Assembly: GCF_902148845.1 (NCBI RefSeq)
Contig: NC_043756.1
Span: forward strand, 28,108,450-28,172,449
Direction of reading: 5' to 3'
From: Salarias fasciatus
Taxonomy: Eukaryota; Chordata; Actinopteri; Blenniiformes; Blenniidae
DNA length: 64,000 bases
Below the pieces are notes generated by a model, which did no database searches, was not told the DNA's origin, and worked only from the letters and a program-made list of their open reading frames with translations. Positions 1 through 23,842 of the stretch are shown here, piece by piece. Position 1 is the first letter of the stretch; each line of letters starts with the position of its first letter. A program made the position numbers and the translations under genes.

Positions 1-1195
1 TTTGTCACATCCGCACTTTTTTACCATTTCTGTTTTCTTCACATTTTATTGAAATTACTTTGTCACTCTTAAATTAGGTTTAGTCATAGTCACTGTTGAT
101 CTCAATTTGAAGATATTCTGCACAGATTTTTTTATCATAATATGTTATTGTCCCTTAGGGTATTTTTACTACCTAGATGGGTCATTTTTGAATGTTCCTG
201 CAGTCAAAGGAAAGATTTGTACAGCACATTTCAGCAGTAATGCAGTTCAAACTGCATAATTTGAACAATCACGTACATTTGGAAAGAGAAAAAGCAATGA
301 AAAGGGTGAATATAAAGAGAGATTGCAACAAAGTAATTCAAATAAAAAAAACAGTAAACAGGCAATTTAAAGAATTGAAAAGTAAGTGTTGAACATAGTT
401 AGACATAGCGTAACAATAACTCCTCTCAAAGTGCAGTTTTCAATTTTCCTCTGTTAATATTGTTCTTTGCTCGTTCAAAAATCTTTTTTCAGTATAAATG
501 TGTCAAATGTCAATAAAACTAAATTGCACCGAAGGAATCAACTTTTTTTTTTATTACACCTTCATAATTTTCACATCAGCACAATTTTCACATTGCACAA
601 ACATGCAAAGACAAAATGATAGAGATTCATCAGAAACAATGACTATTTAATGTGAACGTACGTTCATTGTGGTATTTCTGCTCAATATAAACCGAAAATG
701 TTGTATTTTCTGGGCTTATTGCTTGTCAAAACGAAATGTTTGATTTGTTAATCAGACTAGAACCCACAAAAACGATTCATTGACAGTAATGTAAACAAAC
801 CCTTTATTCCTATTGTTTCACTTGGTTCCTGAACGCACCATTTCCACGCCACATGGTGACGTAATCACGCACGCAGTCTCCAGTCAGTGCTGGCACATGT
901 GAGTTTTATTGATCATGCATTGTTTCGCGGATGTTTGGAGTTTAATGAAACTTTACTTGACTTTGACACTTTATCATTTAATTTTGAGCGTCTGCGGACC
1001 TCTTGCAAGGACTAACTTGTAATATTATAGCGCTACGGAAGTTAATTATAGCCTACTAGCTAACATCCTGACAATATTTTGCTAGCTGCTGTTTGTTTAC
1101 ATAATCTGAAGTTTGCTTGTCATGATTTAGAATAATCCGCTTGTTTTCACGACGCAGTTCCAGTTCGGTCACGTTATGCGGAGCAGGCAGCGGCC
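1..1195. other. Non-coding region upstream of dph7
   Basis: No coding exon is supported here. The first 800 bases are AT-rich, with short open frames of no recognisable content. GC content rises after about 830, and the dph7 start codon lies at 1196, so the dph7 promoter and 5' UTR should sit somewhere in roughly 830-1195. I see no clear TATA box. This is inference from position only. Confidence 0.5.
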
Positions 1196-2894
1196 ATGGC
1201 TTGGAAGTCGCGGACCCGCAGTCTACAGGTGTTCGACACGGAGCTGAGTGCGGATACGGTGGAGTGGTGTCCTGTTTCATCCGACCACGACGTGCTGGCC
1301 TGCGGCACCTATCAGCTGCACAAAGGGGTGAGCTTTCAGTGTAGTGTTGACTTCACCCATCTCCCATCCCCACAATCCTCTGTGGAGCTGCAGCATGCAG
1401 GCATCATCTGCGTCTCATGGAAAACTGTCTGGTTGCTCTGTTGCTTTTCAGTCTTTGATTTTGCAGCCATCTGTGCAAGTTTGCATTAAATTGATTACTT
1501 TTCTGGTCAGAATCTAATCACTTTGCATGCATTAATTTGTTTTCTGTGTCTACTGTGGTTGTTTTACAACTAATATCCAACTTTTTATTGTTTATACAAC
1601 TGTTACTAGCTACTGTTTGCCTTAATGTCTTTCTTTGCAATTCATCTGAAGGGATTGTGTTTTATTTTGTTCGGATTGAGTCATTTCTGATCAGTTCATG
1701 CCACTTTGTATCTATGCTGCGTTTGTTTTGCAGTTGTTTTCTTCCTAATAATGCTCTTTAGAACATGATTTTATGATTGTTGGGTTAGTTTTATGCTGTA
1801 ATGTGTTCTTTAGTTTATGCCTCGTCTTTCTTGCTTTACAACTCTGCAGACTGTCTTACATTTCTGTAATTTTTGTATCTATTTGTGATACTTTTATAAG
1901 TTCTGATGCTTTTTTTTTTTTCAAGCACAATCTGCTTATTTGCATGCTTTTGTTGTCTTTGTTCCTTTAGGTTCTATGTAAGAGTCTCATTGTAAATATT
2001 TTTGGTGTTTTGGAATTTCTTTGTTGTTCTGTTTCATTTTGTTCTTTATTTTGGAATATCTTTGTGATTTTTTTTCTCAGTCTGCCAGTATTATTATTAG
2101 TAGTAGTCTTATTTTCACCTATTTGCAATTTTTTGTTTGAGTTTGTAACTGTCATTGATCGATACGATATTTTACGATTTTTTTTGTGACTTTGTTTGCA
2201 AAAATGTTGAGGCTCATGTTTTTCTTCTCATCGTGCTTCAGGTGGGGGAGGATGACGCCACCCCGAGCCGGACTGGCCGTTTGTACCTTTTTGAATTCCG
2301 TCGGGAGGGTCCGATGATCCCTCCGCTGACTGAGCTGCAGCGCATCGACACAGCGGCTATTTTGGACTTGAAATGGTGAGAAATCCGCTTTGTAGCTATG
2401 GTTACTTGGACCACGAGTGATGTGATTACACAGCACCGCAGAATCAGAGGAATAAAAAGATGTTTGCATCCCTCTCCTTCTGCTGGGTGTCGTTCAGGTG
2501 TCACGTCCCCGTGTCCGAGAGGCCCGTGCTAGGAATGGCTGCTGCTACAGGGGAGCTGCAGCTGTTCACGCTGTCTGGAAGTCAGGTGAGAAATGAGGGA
2601 TCAGAGGAATCGCAGTGGATGGAGGAGTGAATCCGCAACTTATTGTTTAAAACATAAAGTCACACAGTCAAAAGAAGAATGAAATCATCAGAACTCACCC
2701 TGTGTGCCGGTTGCCTGAAGGAAACACCTCATGAGTGTGTGTCTCCAGTAGGACGGCGGCCGCAGCCTGCAGCCTCTGAGCAGTTTGGAGGTGGGAGCTG
2801 AGCGGCTGGCTCTGTCTCTGGACTGGTCCACTGGGAGGCTGGACAGGTAGGATCTGCTGCCAGGTGTCGGTCTGGACCCAGTGTGAGGGTGTAA

Positions 2895-2932
<38 letters not shown>

Positions 2933-3112
2933 AAGCAGCAGTGACATCCGGGTGGTCTGCAGTGACTCGGCGGGATGCGTCAGCGTGCTCTCTCTGGCCG
3001 AAGGAGCCCTGACGGCTCTGTCACAGTGGAAAGCTCACGACTTCGAGGCCTGGATCTCAGCCTTCTCCTATTGGGACACACAGCTGCTTTACTCTGGTAA
3101 CAACTCCCAGTG

Positions 3113-3146
<34 letters not shown>

Positions 3147-4519
3147 ATTCACACACCGCATCACACTACTGTGTGTGTACATGCAGACGTCGTGACTGCA
3201 TGTCTGTGTGATTGCATGCATATGTTACTGTCGTACATGTATGCAGTCCCTGAGAAAAGTCTTGTCGCTTATCCACTGTGGTGCCGTCTGCACCATCCTG
3301 CTGCAAAATCTGACCCCTTTGATGGTTGGAAATCTCGAAGGGAGCCATGTAATATGGATCTCACTTTTGTCAGGGACTGTATGCATGATTATGCGCACGT
3401 GTTACTATGTGCATGCATGTGTGCACATTGCTGTCTGTATGCACGTATGCTCATGTTGTTGAGAGTGTTTGTACACGCCTGCACACAGGTGCACGTTTTA
3501 CTGTGTGTGTGCTTGTGTTTTTATGTGTGTGTGTGTCCTCTCAGGTGGTGATGACTGCAAACTGAAGGGTTGGGATCTCAGAGTCGGTCCTTCCAGTCCG
3601 ACGTTCACCAGTAAAAGGTAAAGCTGATGTGTGTGTGTGTGTTGGGTGTTTGTGTGTTGTTGTTTCTGAAGCTCCCTCCCCTGTGAAGGCACTCGATGGG
3701 CGTCTGCAGCGTCCACAGCTCGCCTCACCGGGAGCACATCGTGGCCACCGGCAGGTGAGTGGACGCTCCTCCTCTTCCTCCTCCTCCTCCTCCTCCTCCT
3801 CCTCCGGTCTGCTTCCCGGTTTCAGCCCGTTGACCGGTCGGTTTGCTCCGTCCGCAGCTACGACGAGCAGGTGCTGCTGTGGGACGGCCGGAGCATGAAG
3901 CGGCCGCTCAGCGAGACGCCGCTGGGCGGCGGCGTGTGGAGGCTGAAGTGGCATCCCACCAATCAACACCTGCTGCTGGCGGCGTGCATGCACAACGACT
4001 TCCACGTGCTGCACTGCCAGCAGGCTCTGGGTGGGCTGCTCGTTTTTGTCTTATTGCTCTGTGAGGCGACAGCTGCTCCCCGTGATGGAGGTAAACTCTG
4101 AATTCTCCTCCTCAGAGGGCGGTGAGGGAGCGTGCCCCGTCGTGGCCTCCTACATCCTCCACAACTCGCTGGCGTACGGCGCCGACTGGTCCCGGCTGTC
4201 CCTGGAGGACCCGGCCCCCCGCTCCCCTCCCCCGGCCGCCGCCGCAGCAGAGGAACCTTTGGCTGAGAGCGTGGGACACTTGAGGATACAGTACGAGTCT
4301 CCCACCGCCAGCTTCGACACCTCCCTGGAGGACGACGCCGGGCGCTACATCCCCGAAGTGGCGGCGGCGGCGCCACCTCCCCCCGCCGCCGGACCCCCCC
4401 TACACCCGGACACGGACGCCGCCTCCGTGTCTTGTCTGCTGGCGAGCTGCTCCTTCTACGACCACATGCTGCACGTGTGGCGCTGGGACTGGACGCCAGA
4501 GGAGGCGGAGCCGTGCTGA
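1196..4519 (+). CDS. dph7: Diphthine methyltransferase/methylesterase DPH7 (WD-repeat protein WDR85)
   Basis: WD40 protein that removes the methyl ester from diphthine on elongation factor eEF2 during diphthamide synthesis (family knowledge). Exons: 1196-1327, 2242-2375, 2498-2585, 2752-2846, 2939-3096 (acceptor could be 2942), 3545-3617, 3689-3754, 3858-4030, 4116-4519. All have GT-AG borders and matching phases, giving 440 aa; human is about 452. Diagnostic stretches are the N-terminal [19 protein letters not shown], then [70 protein letters not shown] and the C-terminal [14 protein letters not shown]. The start at 1196 has a good context (gccATGg) and matches the family N-terminus. The last exon carries a low-complexity Pro/Ala-rich insert (codons about 4205-4400) between the final blades. 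Convergent with mrpl41. Confidence 0.95.
2898..3143. repeat. Two dinucleotide microsatellites flanking dph7 exon 5
   Basis: A (GT)n tract at about 2898-2931 ends only a few bases before the acceptor of dph7 exon 5. A (CA)n tract at about 3116-3143 lies 20 bases after that exon's donor. Both are seen directly. Confidence 0.9.
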
Positions 4520-4573
4520 GGAGGGGGCGGTCCTTCGACCTTCAGCTTCTAGCGCCTCTGTTCCTCTTGGGGC

Positions 4574-4579
4574 AATAAA
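4574..4579 (+). terminator. Poly(A) signal of dph7
   Basis: AATAAA 55 bases after the dph7 stop, followed by T-rich sequence. It is the first canonical hexamer after the stop and implies a very short 3' UTR. Confidence 0.7.
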
Positions 4580-4803
4580 ATCTAAATCTTTTTATAAAAT
4601 ATGAAGCTGGCGACATTTTTTAAAACCCAAAAATTTCATTTTTGTCAACAGTCTGGGACAAAACGCCTGTAGCTGACTGAAAATCCTATTTCAGCTGTAA
4701 TTTGGGCATTCTGTTTTCACACATTAGAAATAATAAATCAATCATTTTATAATGATTGGTTGTGATTTTTTTTTACGGCGGTGTGTTCTGTTTGTTTTTT
4801 TGG

Positions 4804-5082
4804 AAAGGGGCATCGAACACATTTCAGTTCAGGAGCCACAAACAGCACAACTCCCATCTTTGTGTCCAGTAAAATAATTCATAGCTCCCCCTGACAGCAC
4901 GGCTTTGAGGCTAATGCTAGTTCACTAGCCTTTATGGCTTCACCAATATCTCAGCTCAGGTCTCAGTGTTTTTGTGTCCACTACACTAAAGATATGTAAT
5001 AAAAAATGTTCTCTTTAAAATATTTAGTTTTATTGGTGGGTTGGCCAGATTGGGCCCATGGGCCAGATGTTTGACACCCCTG
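4804..5082. mobile_element. Non-autonomous hAT-like element, family A, degraded copy
   Basis: The right end reads TTTGACACCCCTG and the left end is a worn version of the CAGTGGTGTCAAACACA end of the copy at 38390. The shared interior includes TTCAGTTCAGGAGCCA and CTGACAGCACGGCTTTGAGG. I see no clear target duplication, so this copy is older or truncated at its left end. Confidence 0.6.
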
Positions 5083-5412
5083 GTGAAGGCGTTTTCCATA
5101 TGGATGGGATTTATCTGAGAACGTTGGCTTCATGGGAGAAATTCAGGCATCACCGCGCTCACCATTACTAGAAGCTGCAGTTCGCTTCATTACCATCTAA
5201 AATGATTTCTCAGTCTATGCCGGATGTGCCCTCTCTGAACAATTGGCTGATTTGGGACTTATTTTATATCTCCTTATTGTGGGCCCTATCATTACCTTCT
5301 AAACACAACAGATGTGTTCATGTGTGATTAACTCAATAACACACGGCTGTTCAGCAACAATCACATCCACCAGGTTTTATTATCTCAGCTGATAAAAATA
5401 ACAACACAGTCT

Positions 5413-5418
5413 TTTATT
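5413..5418 (-). terminator. Candidate poly(A) signal of mrpl41
   Basis: TTTATT on the plus strand (AATAAA for the minus strand), 54 bases beyond the mrpl41 stop. A second copy lies at 5376-5381. Either would give a 3' UTR of about 70-120 nt. Confidence 0.6.
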
Positions 5419-5471
5419 CTCTTCACTTTCTGTAGCTTTCCAATAATCCGTGAGTCCGTGCACGTGCGTCT

Positions 5472-5879
5472 CTATCGCACAAAGTTCTTGGGGTAGAGTT
5501 TGAAGAGCTTCCCCTCCTGCGTGGGCTCGAAGCCGTACTTTTCCAGACTGTCCTTGCTGAACTTTCCCTCCTCGAAGTCTTTCCTGATCTGAGGCGCCAC
5601 CACTTCCTCGAACAGGCTCTGCGCGGTGAGCGGGGGCTCGGTTCCCTCCGTGCAGCGGTACGACACGTAGGGCTTGAGTTTGAATCCCTCCAGCGGCGGC
5701 ACCACGAACTCGGGGATCATGGCCCTGATGGACAGGAACTTGCGGCTGGAGAGCCGCAGGCCGGTGGGCTTGGCTCCGCGCCCTTTGTAGTGAGTCTTTG
5801 ATCCGCGCTTGCTGGTGAACTCCGACATTCGGTCGGCGCCCCGCACCAGACCCCTCAGCAGCCTGGATAACACGCCCAT
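5472..5879 (-). CDS. mrpl41: Mitochondrial large-subunit ribosomal protein mL41
   Basis: 135-aa protein of the mitochondrial ribosome large subunit, in one coding exon. Key stretches are [20 protein letters not shown] (an Arg-rich, mitochondrial-targeting-like N-terminus), [39 protein letters not shown] and the C-terminal [11 protein letters not shown]. Length and sequence match vertebrate MRPL41 (137 aa in human). I chose the ATG at 5877-5879 over an upstream in-frame ATG (5916-5918) because a splice acceptor (CAG, complement of 5881-5883) sits one base before it and the family N-terminus begins MG. The upstream extension is therefore intronic. Human MRPL41 also neighbours DPH7 and PNPLA7. 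Confidence 0.97.
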   Translation of the reverse strand: MGVLSRLLRGLVRGADRMSEFTSKRGSKTHYKGRGAKPTGLRLSSRKFLSIRAMIPEFVVPPLEGFKLKPYVSYRCTEGTEPPLTAQSLFEEVVAPQIRKDFEEGKFSKDSLEKYGFEPTQEGKLFKLYPKNFVR

Positions 5880-5880
5880 G

Positions 5881-7130
5881 CTGCCACGGTCAAGGGATAC
5901 AGAGAGGAGCAAGGACACAAGTTAAAACAACAACAAAATTCCTCCTCTTTTGATTCAAATCTTGCAGTTTCAGTGACCTCATGTTAGCGTTGTGTTCATT
6001 TAAAGCCACTGTGTGTATCTGTGCAATCAATTTGCATCGATTTACATTCACTCTGTTTCATTTAAGATATTTTACATTTATTTCTGTGTACCTTGACAGC
6101 TTTCTTTGGATGGTTTTCCATCTGAATTTGTCTGGCTTCACATTTAATTCTACTGAACCATTTAATTTTCTTCAGTCATATTGTGATCATTTGACACCGC
6201 ATTAAAGTTGTTTTAAACGATTTCTGCCCATTCAGTAAGGTTGTTTTGGGCTATGTACATTTGAAATTTTTGTCATATTCTAAAACCGTCCCACACTCTA
6301 AAACTATTACATTGGCAATCTGGTGATTTTTTTATATTCGAGTGTAAGTCTGCTGCAGGTTGTATGTTTGACAATCTGGACTGAATATTTTGTTGTGTCT
6401 TTCTTGTATATCTGTATATGTGGAGAGTTTGGGATTATTTTAATTTAGAATATTCTTACAAATTTGGTGATTTACTGTCATTAAAGTAAGTTTAAATACA
6501 TGCATCGTCAATTTGAGACTTAATTATGGTTCTTGCTGTCTGGATTTGTGAAATCCTCTTTAATATGTGGCTTTTAAATGAGATTCTTAACCTCTCTGCA
6601 GTCACATTTTGATCAAGCTCATTTGAATTTATGTTGCTTTACATCTAACATCTTATTGTTTCAGGACGAATTTAGTCTGATCTCTTTGCATTTCTTTATA
6701 ATCGTGGTGTTTTCCTCAACTATGTTTGCACTGAGTCCTGTTTAATGTGTCTTTGAGTTTCCTTCATTTGTACTGTGAAGGGTTTTACTGTGGACCATTC
6801 TTCTGTATGTGTGCTTTTTCTTTAGACTTTACACGAGGACCTGCTGTAACATCAGCTCGACCAGGAATCCGCTAAACTTTAATTAAATGTTTGACTCTAT
6901 GAAAGGAGAGACTTTAATCAATGCTCTGTCATAAACTGGTTGGAGCTGGTTAGCTTTCCAGCTAGCCACGTTTCGCTTAGCATCGTCTGACAAGCAGCTA
7001 TTTCCGGCTTTACGCTCAAATGCTTCAAGTGTTTTCGAGTTTTGTTAAGATTCAATCATCTGTATGATTATAATAAGCTGGAACTAATGCAAAATAATAT
7101 ACTTTTTGACATAAATTCGTCTCCACTCAC
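5881..7130 (-). other. 5' UTR intron of mrpl41
   Basis: AT-rich stretch without coding content. It is bounded on the minus strand by donor GTGAGT (complement ending at 7130) and acceptor CAG at 5881-5883. I infer that it separates a non-coding first exon from the single coding exon. I see no embedded gene or RNA. Confidence 0.65.
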
Positions 7131-7225
7131 CTTGAACTGTTTGGTCCGCTGCACGTAACGTGGCTCGCGCTTCAGTAACGTGCTCTCCTATTGGCTGGAA
7201 TCGAGCAAAGCGTCAGCCAATGAGA
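7131..7225 (-). promoter_or_regulatory. mrpl41 non-coding exon 1 and core promoter
   Basis: A minus-strand donor defines the end of a short first exon at 7131. Immediately upstream (higher coordinates) the DNA becomes CpG-rich. It carries two CCAAT boxes in opposite orientation, ATTGG at 7190-7194 and CCAAT at 7217-7221, typical of NF-Y-driven TATA-less housekeeping promoters. The transcription start itself is not visible. Confidence 0.6.
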
Positions 7226-7259
7226 AGGCAGGACTGACTGAGCGTCAAATTACGTAATT

Positions 7260-9087
7260 TTCACGGAAATGGGTCAAACTTCACTTTCAAAATAAAACAT
7301 CGTTATTTCGTGTTCTTTTCTTGTTATTTCTTGTAATTTTGTGTTTATGGAGTTGAATTTTCTCATATATGATAATTTTCACACTATGAGTTGGAATTAG
7401 TCTTTTACTCTTTGCTTTTCATCTTCGTGCTGGAGTTTTGTGAGTTTTGTGGTAGTTGCTTGGAGTTTACTAACATTTTGTGGTCGTTTTATGCCATTTA
7501 TCAGTATGAATATGCCTTTTGTGGCAGATTAATCCTTCTTTTTGGTCGCTTTCCAAGCATCATTCGTCTTTTTGGCACCACTTTCTGCTACACATTAAAG
7601 CCTCTGCATCTTTTTGTGTAGATGGATTTTAATGTGATGTGTGTTCCCGGAACCTCAAATCTGGCCCACGCACTTGTTGTTACACCGTTCTAACATGTTC
7701 ACACGCGCACACGCACTCACATGCACAGAAAACTTTGTTTGGAGTAAGGCAGGAGTGTGTAAAGTGTGTGCAGAGTCTAACTGCTTTTCTGTTGTCGGGC
7801 TTCAGTCTGCAGTGTCTCGTGCGTTTTGTGTGTGTGCACTGTGTGTGTTTGCAGACTACTTTCACTCTGCACTTTGGACTGCGTGTGTCCTCTTGTTTTT
7901 GTTGTCTTGAGGGATTCGCTCCAACTTTAACTCGTCTGGACTGAAGCTGCAGGTGAATATTGATTATTTTATCCTCACTTCCTCCTCAGTCCTGTTAAAT
8001 GTGTAATTTTATTTGTGAATTTGTTCTTATTTGATCTCTTTTGTGTTACTGCTCTCATTTATAAAGGGGAATAACTTGCAGACTTTACAACTCCGCTGTT
8101 GATTTAACACTGAACTCTGAAAAAGAAATCTCTCTCTGAATGAAGTTTGGCACAAAAAAGCAGAATAAATCTCAACAAGCGTCAGAAACGACCTTTGAGG
8201 CTCATTTTACAGACAAAGTGTGAACATTTCCCCTGGAATGGCTTGAATTGTGTACTTCTGCTCAGTTGTGTGTCTGTTTTTAGAGGACTCGTGTGCGCGT
8301 GTCCGTGTCCGGTTACAAACACTGACCCCATGAGGGGCAGGTGATCTTTACCCCACTTTGCTAACTGCCCCCTTCCCTCTGTTTCTGCCCCGGGACCCTG
8401 TGAAAGGCACCGGGCCCGAGCTTTAAAACCCCTCCGGGCGGTAAATATCGTGATTAACGGACAATAAACTGGTGTTACGCGTTAATAGCGACCACCGCGA
8501 ATCGCGTGCCCTACGCGGGAGCGCGCATGGCCTGTTAAGCTGCACCGCTGCTAAAAGATTGGTTTTAACTCACAGTGGCTTGAATTTATTCTAGAAATGC
8601 TTGACTCTATTTATTGTTTGGAGTTATTGAAATGCAGGTCAAATGCTGATAAATCATCTACCTCAGGGGGGTCAAACATAAGGCCCGGGGGCCAACAGGG
8701 GCTCAGATGTGGCCGGCCAAGCTGTGGATTTATTCAGCCGTATAATAACTTATTATTAATACACACCAAAGTGGATTAGATGGTGTGAACTGCAGACAGT
8801 CAATCCATAACATGCGTGTAAACATGGCATATTGTGAAATAAAAACAAACAAATGCTCTTTGTCTGTAAATAACAGGAACCAGTATTTTTAAGTTAAGTT
8901 TTAATCCATGTTTTCAAGACTATTGTTGTCAGAGAAATACATTGCAAGGTTTTTTCCTCCGTTCATTAGTACCAGTACCTCCTGGATATTGTAGAAAATA
9001 TGTTTTGATTTACAGGCACTCCAGCTGTTAGCTTGAGGAAGATGCTCTGTAAAATCTGTTGTTGTGTTTATTTGTTTGATGTTGCAG
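7260..9087. other. mrpl41-pnpla7 intergenic region with CpG-rich block
   Basis: No coding exon seen. A CpG-dense block at about 8380-8540 (runs such as CGCGAATCGCGTGCCC) stands out from AT-rich surroundings. It also holds CCGAGCTTTAAAACCC. It is a plausible pnpla7 promoter or 5' exon region, since the first coding exon at 9088 begins with a splice acceptor and needs an upstream non-coding exon. A family-A repeat fragment (GGGGGGTCAAACATAAGGCC) lies at about 8666-8720. Confidence 0.45.
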
Positions 9088-9089
9088 AC

Positions 9090-21106
<12,017 letters not shown>

Positions 21107-23760
21107 CCCCCGGCTCAGCGTGCTACGATCAGATACCTCAGCAGGACGATTCAGACTGCCTTCATCTCCTCGCTGTGTTTGACGTACAGACGCACAGGAG
21201 AGGATTTCAAAGCCCTACTTGAGTATTTATTTAGCTTCTCTTCTCTTCTAAAAACTGTCTCCTGCCTTGTTTCAACCTGCCAAGATTCAGAGTTACAGTG
21301 ACGGGATCGAAGTGCCAGAAAGAATCACACTGGTTTTCATTTCAGGAAACTTGGCTGTGTAACCGGGGGTCAAAGGTTAGCTCCACACCTTTATTTTTTT
21401 ATATTACAAAAAGGTCAAGTGTAATAAAATATTGTTCATTTTTCCATTGTCATTATGATTATAATGGATCATGCTGGGAAAAAGAACCCCCCCCCCCAAC
21501 CTCACCTCTCCACCCTGAAGCTCACTGACGCCCCCCAGTGGAGGCCTGCCTCTTATTTTGAAAAGCCCTGCCGCAGATGTTGTGTTTCTCTTTCCTGCCT
21601 CACTGGAAACTCTCTGCGGCTTTGCTGGTATTTTGCGCCTCGTTCTGGGAACTTTCAACACTTCATCTCCTCTGGTTTCTGCCTGATCTGCTCTTTATCA
21701 TATCGTATCAATGAGACGAGCCTTTAATTTGTAAGATTTCCCTCTTTGTATTGAACTCCATCTAAACTGATCTAGTTCTTCGTCGTGCCGCTGAGGTGTT
21801 TTTGCAGAGCCGCATGCTCGCCCTGTTTCACACAAACTCAGAAGGAAACTAACTCACATTCTGGGAAATTGGATGTTTCCTCATCCCGAGGTGAGGTTTA
21901 GAATATACTGAAGCGTTTGGAAGTGTCGAACACACTGTTCATATTTAATGCCGTCACCTTTGACTTGAATAAATTCATGACTGATCCTTTAATGACGCTT
22001 CTAGACCGCTTTTTTATTTTATTTTTACAATGCTTTTCTGTTCTGAAAAGCTTCTGTCATCACAAAGTGAAAGCTCTACGTAGAAATACTGGTTTGAATG
22101 AGGCTGAACGGCTTGTTTTCTGTGCACACGTGAGGATGTAGCAGATAAAAAAAAAAAAAAACAGAACCAACTGTCACTAATAATATTGCACTTTTTTCAG
22201 CTTTGTTCTCTTCGGGGAACGTAGGTGAGGTTTGAAGGTACTGGAATTACACTGACGGTATTTTTACTGCTGTCAAACGTCAAAATGAGTCACCTGTGAT
22301 CTAAACAGTGTGTGGAGGTCAACACACCTGCTTCCTGTTGATTTCTCTGACCACTCTTCTGTCAGTTCTGAGATATTTATAATCGACCATAAAGCGCTAA
22401 ACTCTCTCTGTGCTTCCGTCTCAAACTATCGGAAGACGAAGGGAAAGTTATTTTACAAGCTGAAATATTTCAAAACCTTTCTGCTTCTTTTTTCTTTTTA
22501 ATCATTTTATCTTCTGAATATTAGAAATTAAAACTACAGCATTTTGAAATAAGAGGATTTCATTTTTTGGAGCAGGAGGCCATAATGATTAGAATGTGAA
22601 CTCTTTCCATTTGAGCTGCAGAGAAAACTGACTGAAAGGGAAAACAGTTGTAGTGTTGGTTAAGTATGATTTGTTTTCAGAGGACAGTCACCACGACCTG
22701 TGAATTCCTTTGTGTGTTTTCATTTCTTTGACATGTCTTTGATATCAAACCCTGGAGTGATGTGGGAATCATTTATTCGAGCCGTTAATGAATCGATGAG
22801 AAGCTGCACGAAACCGAAACTGTTGATTTCTGTGCTTAAAATAAAAAGGCGAAACTCAAAACCTCCGTGTGTATTTTGACTCTGAGGTTTTATTTCTGGT
22901 TTGAGACTTGTTGAGCTCCTCGCCGCTTCACAGGAGACAATTTAAATTTGCAAAATGAACATAAGAGGAGGTTTCATGATAGTCCTTCCATCTTATTTTA
23001 ATGTTTTTAACGTCTCTTGTCACTTTGCAACAAAATGAACTGAAAGCAGAGACGAGCCAGCGTTTCTCTCACTGAACTGTGTGTGTGTGTGTGTGTGTGT
23101 GTTTGTGTGTGGCAGCTGTGATCCACCCACAGAGGGCGTGGCTCAGTTTCACTCAGAGGTTAAAGGTCTCATCTGGTTCAAGGAGACGATCAAACCTGAT
23201 GAACACAACTTTACAGCCAGGATTATTTCCACTGCTGCTACAGTGAATCAAACAACAGACTTTGTTATAGTTCCCTTAACCTGAGCGTCTTCCTCCTCTA
23301 ACATCCAGATTACAGAGCGTCTTCCTCCTCTAACATCCAGATTACAGAGCGTCTTCCTCCTCTAACATCCAGATTACAGAGTGTCTTCCTCCTCTAACAT
23401 CCAGAGCATCTGAACTCAGCTGAACTGAGTTAAGCTGTCAGCTCAGCAGCGTTAGAGGACTCGGCTCTCAGCTCCTCACTGAACGGTGTCGTGAAGTAAC
23501 TTTCCATTAGATTTGATGAGACTACATTAGATTAGAATGGCTGCTCCTCTGTGACTCGGAGCTGCTCGTCACAGCTCGGCAGCTTCAGTTCCTGGACGTC
23601 TCGTCTAAATTTAAGCAGTGTGTGTCACAGACGTGTGCCTTCGCTCCCCGGCTGCTGAATCCCCCCACCCCCAACCTCGCTGAAGTGTCAAAAGAGGAAG
23701 TGTGCAGGGCCTCTGCAGCCCCGCCAAGCCTCCTCATCACGCTCAGCACCACGAGAAGGG
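21107..23760 (+). other. pnpla7 3' UTR and intergenic DNA
   Basis: No coding exon seen. A canonical AATAAA at 22840-22845 could end a long pnpla7 3' UTR; I see no better-supported earlier signal. A (GT)n tract lies at 23079-23102 and a minisatellite at 23283. The segment from about 23440 becomes more GC-rich toward the tetraspanin promoter. Confidence 0.45.
23283..23404. repeat. 32-bp minisatellite, 3.8 copies
   Basis: Four successive units of GAGCGTCTTCCTCCTCTAAC followed by ATCCAGATTACA at 23283, 23315, 23347 and 23379. The last is cut after ATCCAG. Only one base differs (GAGTGTC in unit 4), so the array expanded recently. Confidence 0.95.
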
Positions 23761-23769
23761 GAAGTGTGA

Positions 23770-23842
23770 TGAGCTGAGAGCTTCACTGAACACCAGCCTC
23801 CAAACGCAGCGCCGCAGCGGATCTCTAACTGTCAGCCGTCAG
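23770..23842 (+). promoter_or_regulatory. Putative non-coding exon 1 and promoter of the tetraspanin gene
   Basis: A strong donor (CAG|GTAAGAG) follows position 23842 in a locally GC-richer stretch. It fits as the partner of the acceptor TTTCAG at 25129-25133 that precedes the coding exon. The exon's left border is a guess. Confidence 0.45.

Noticed and set aside
192-392. 66-codon open frame in AT-rich DNA
   Set aside because: Lys/Asn-rich composition expected of random AT-rich sequence, with no family resemblance or splice context.
5880-5918. Upstream in-frame start for mrpl41 ([13 protein letters not shown] extension)
   Set aside because: A splice acceptor one base before the later ATG and the family N-terminus show that the extension is intron.
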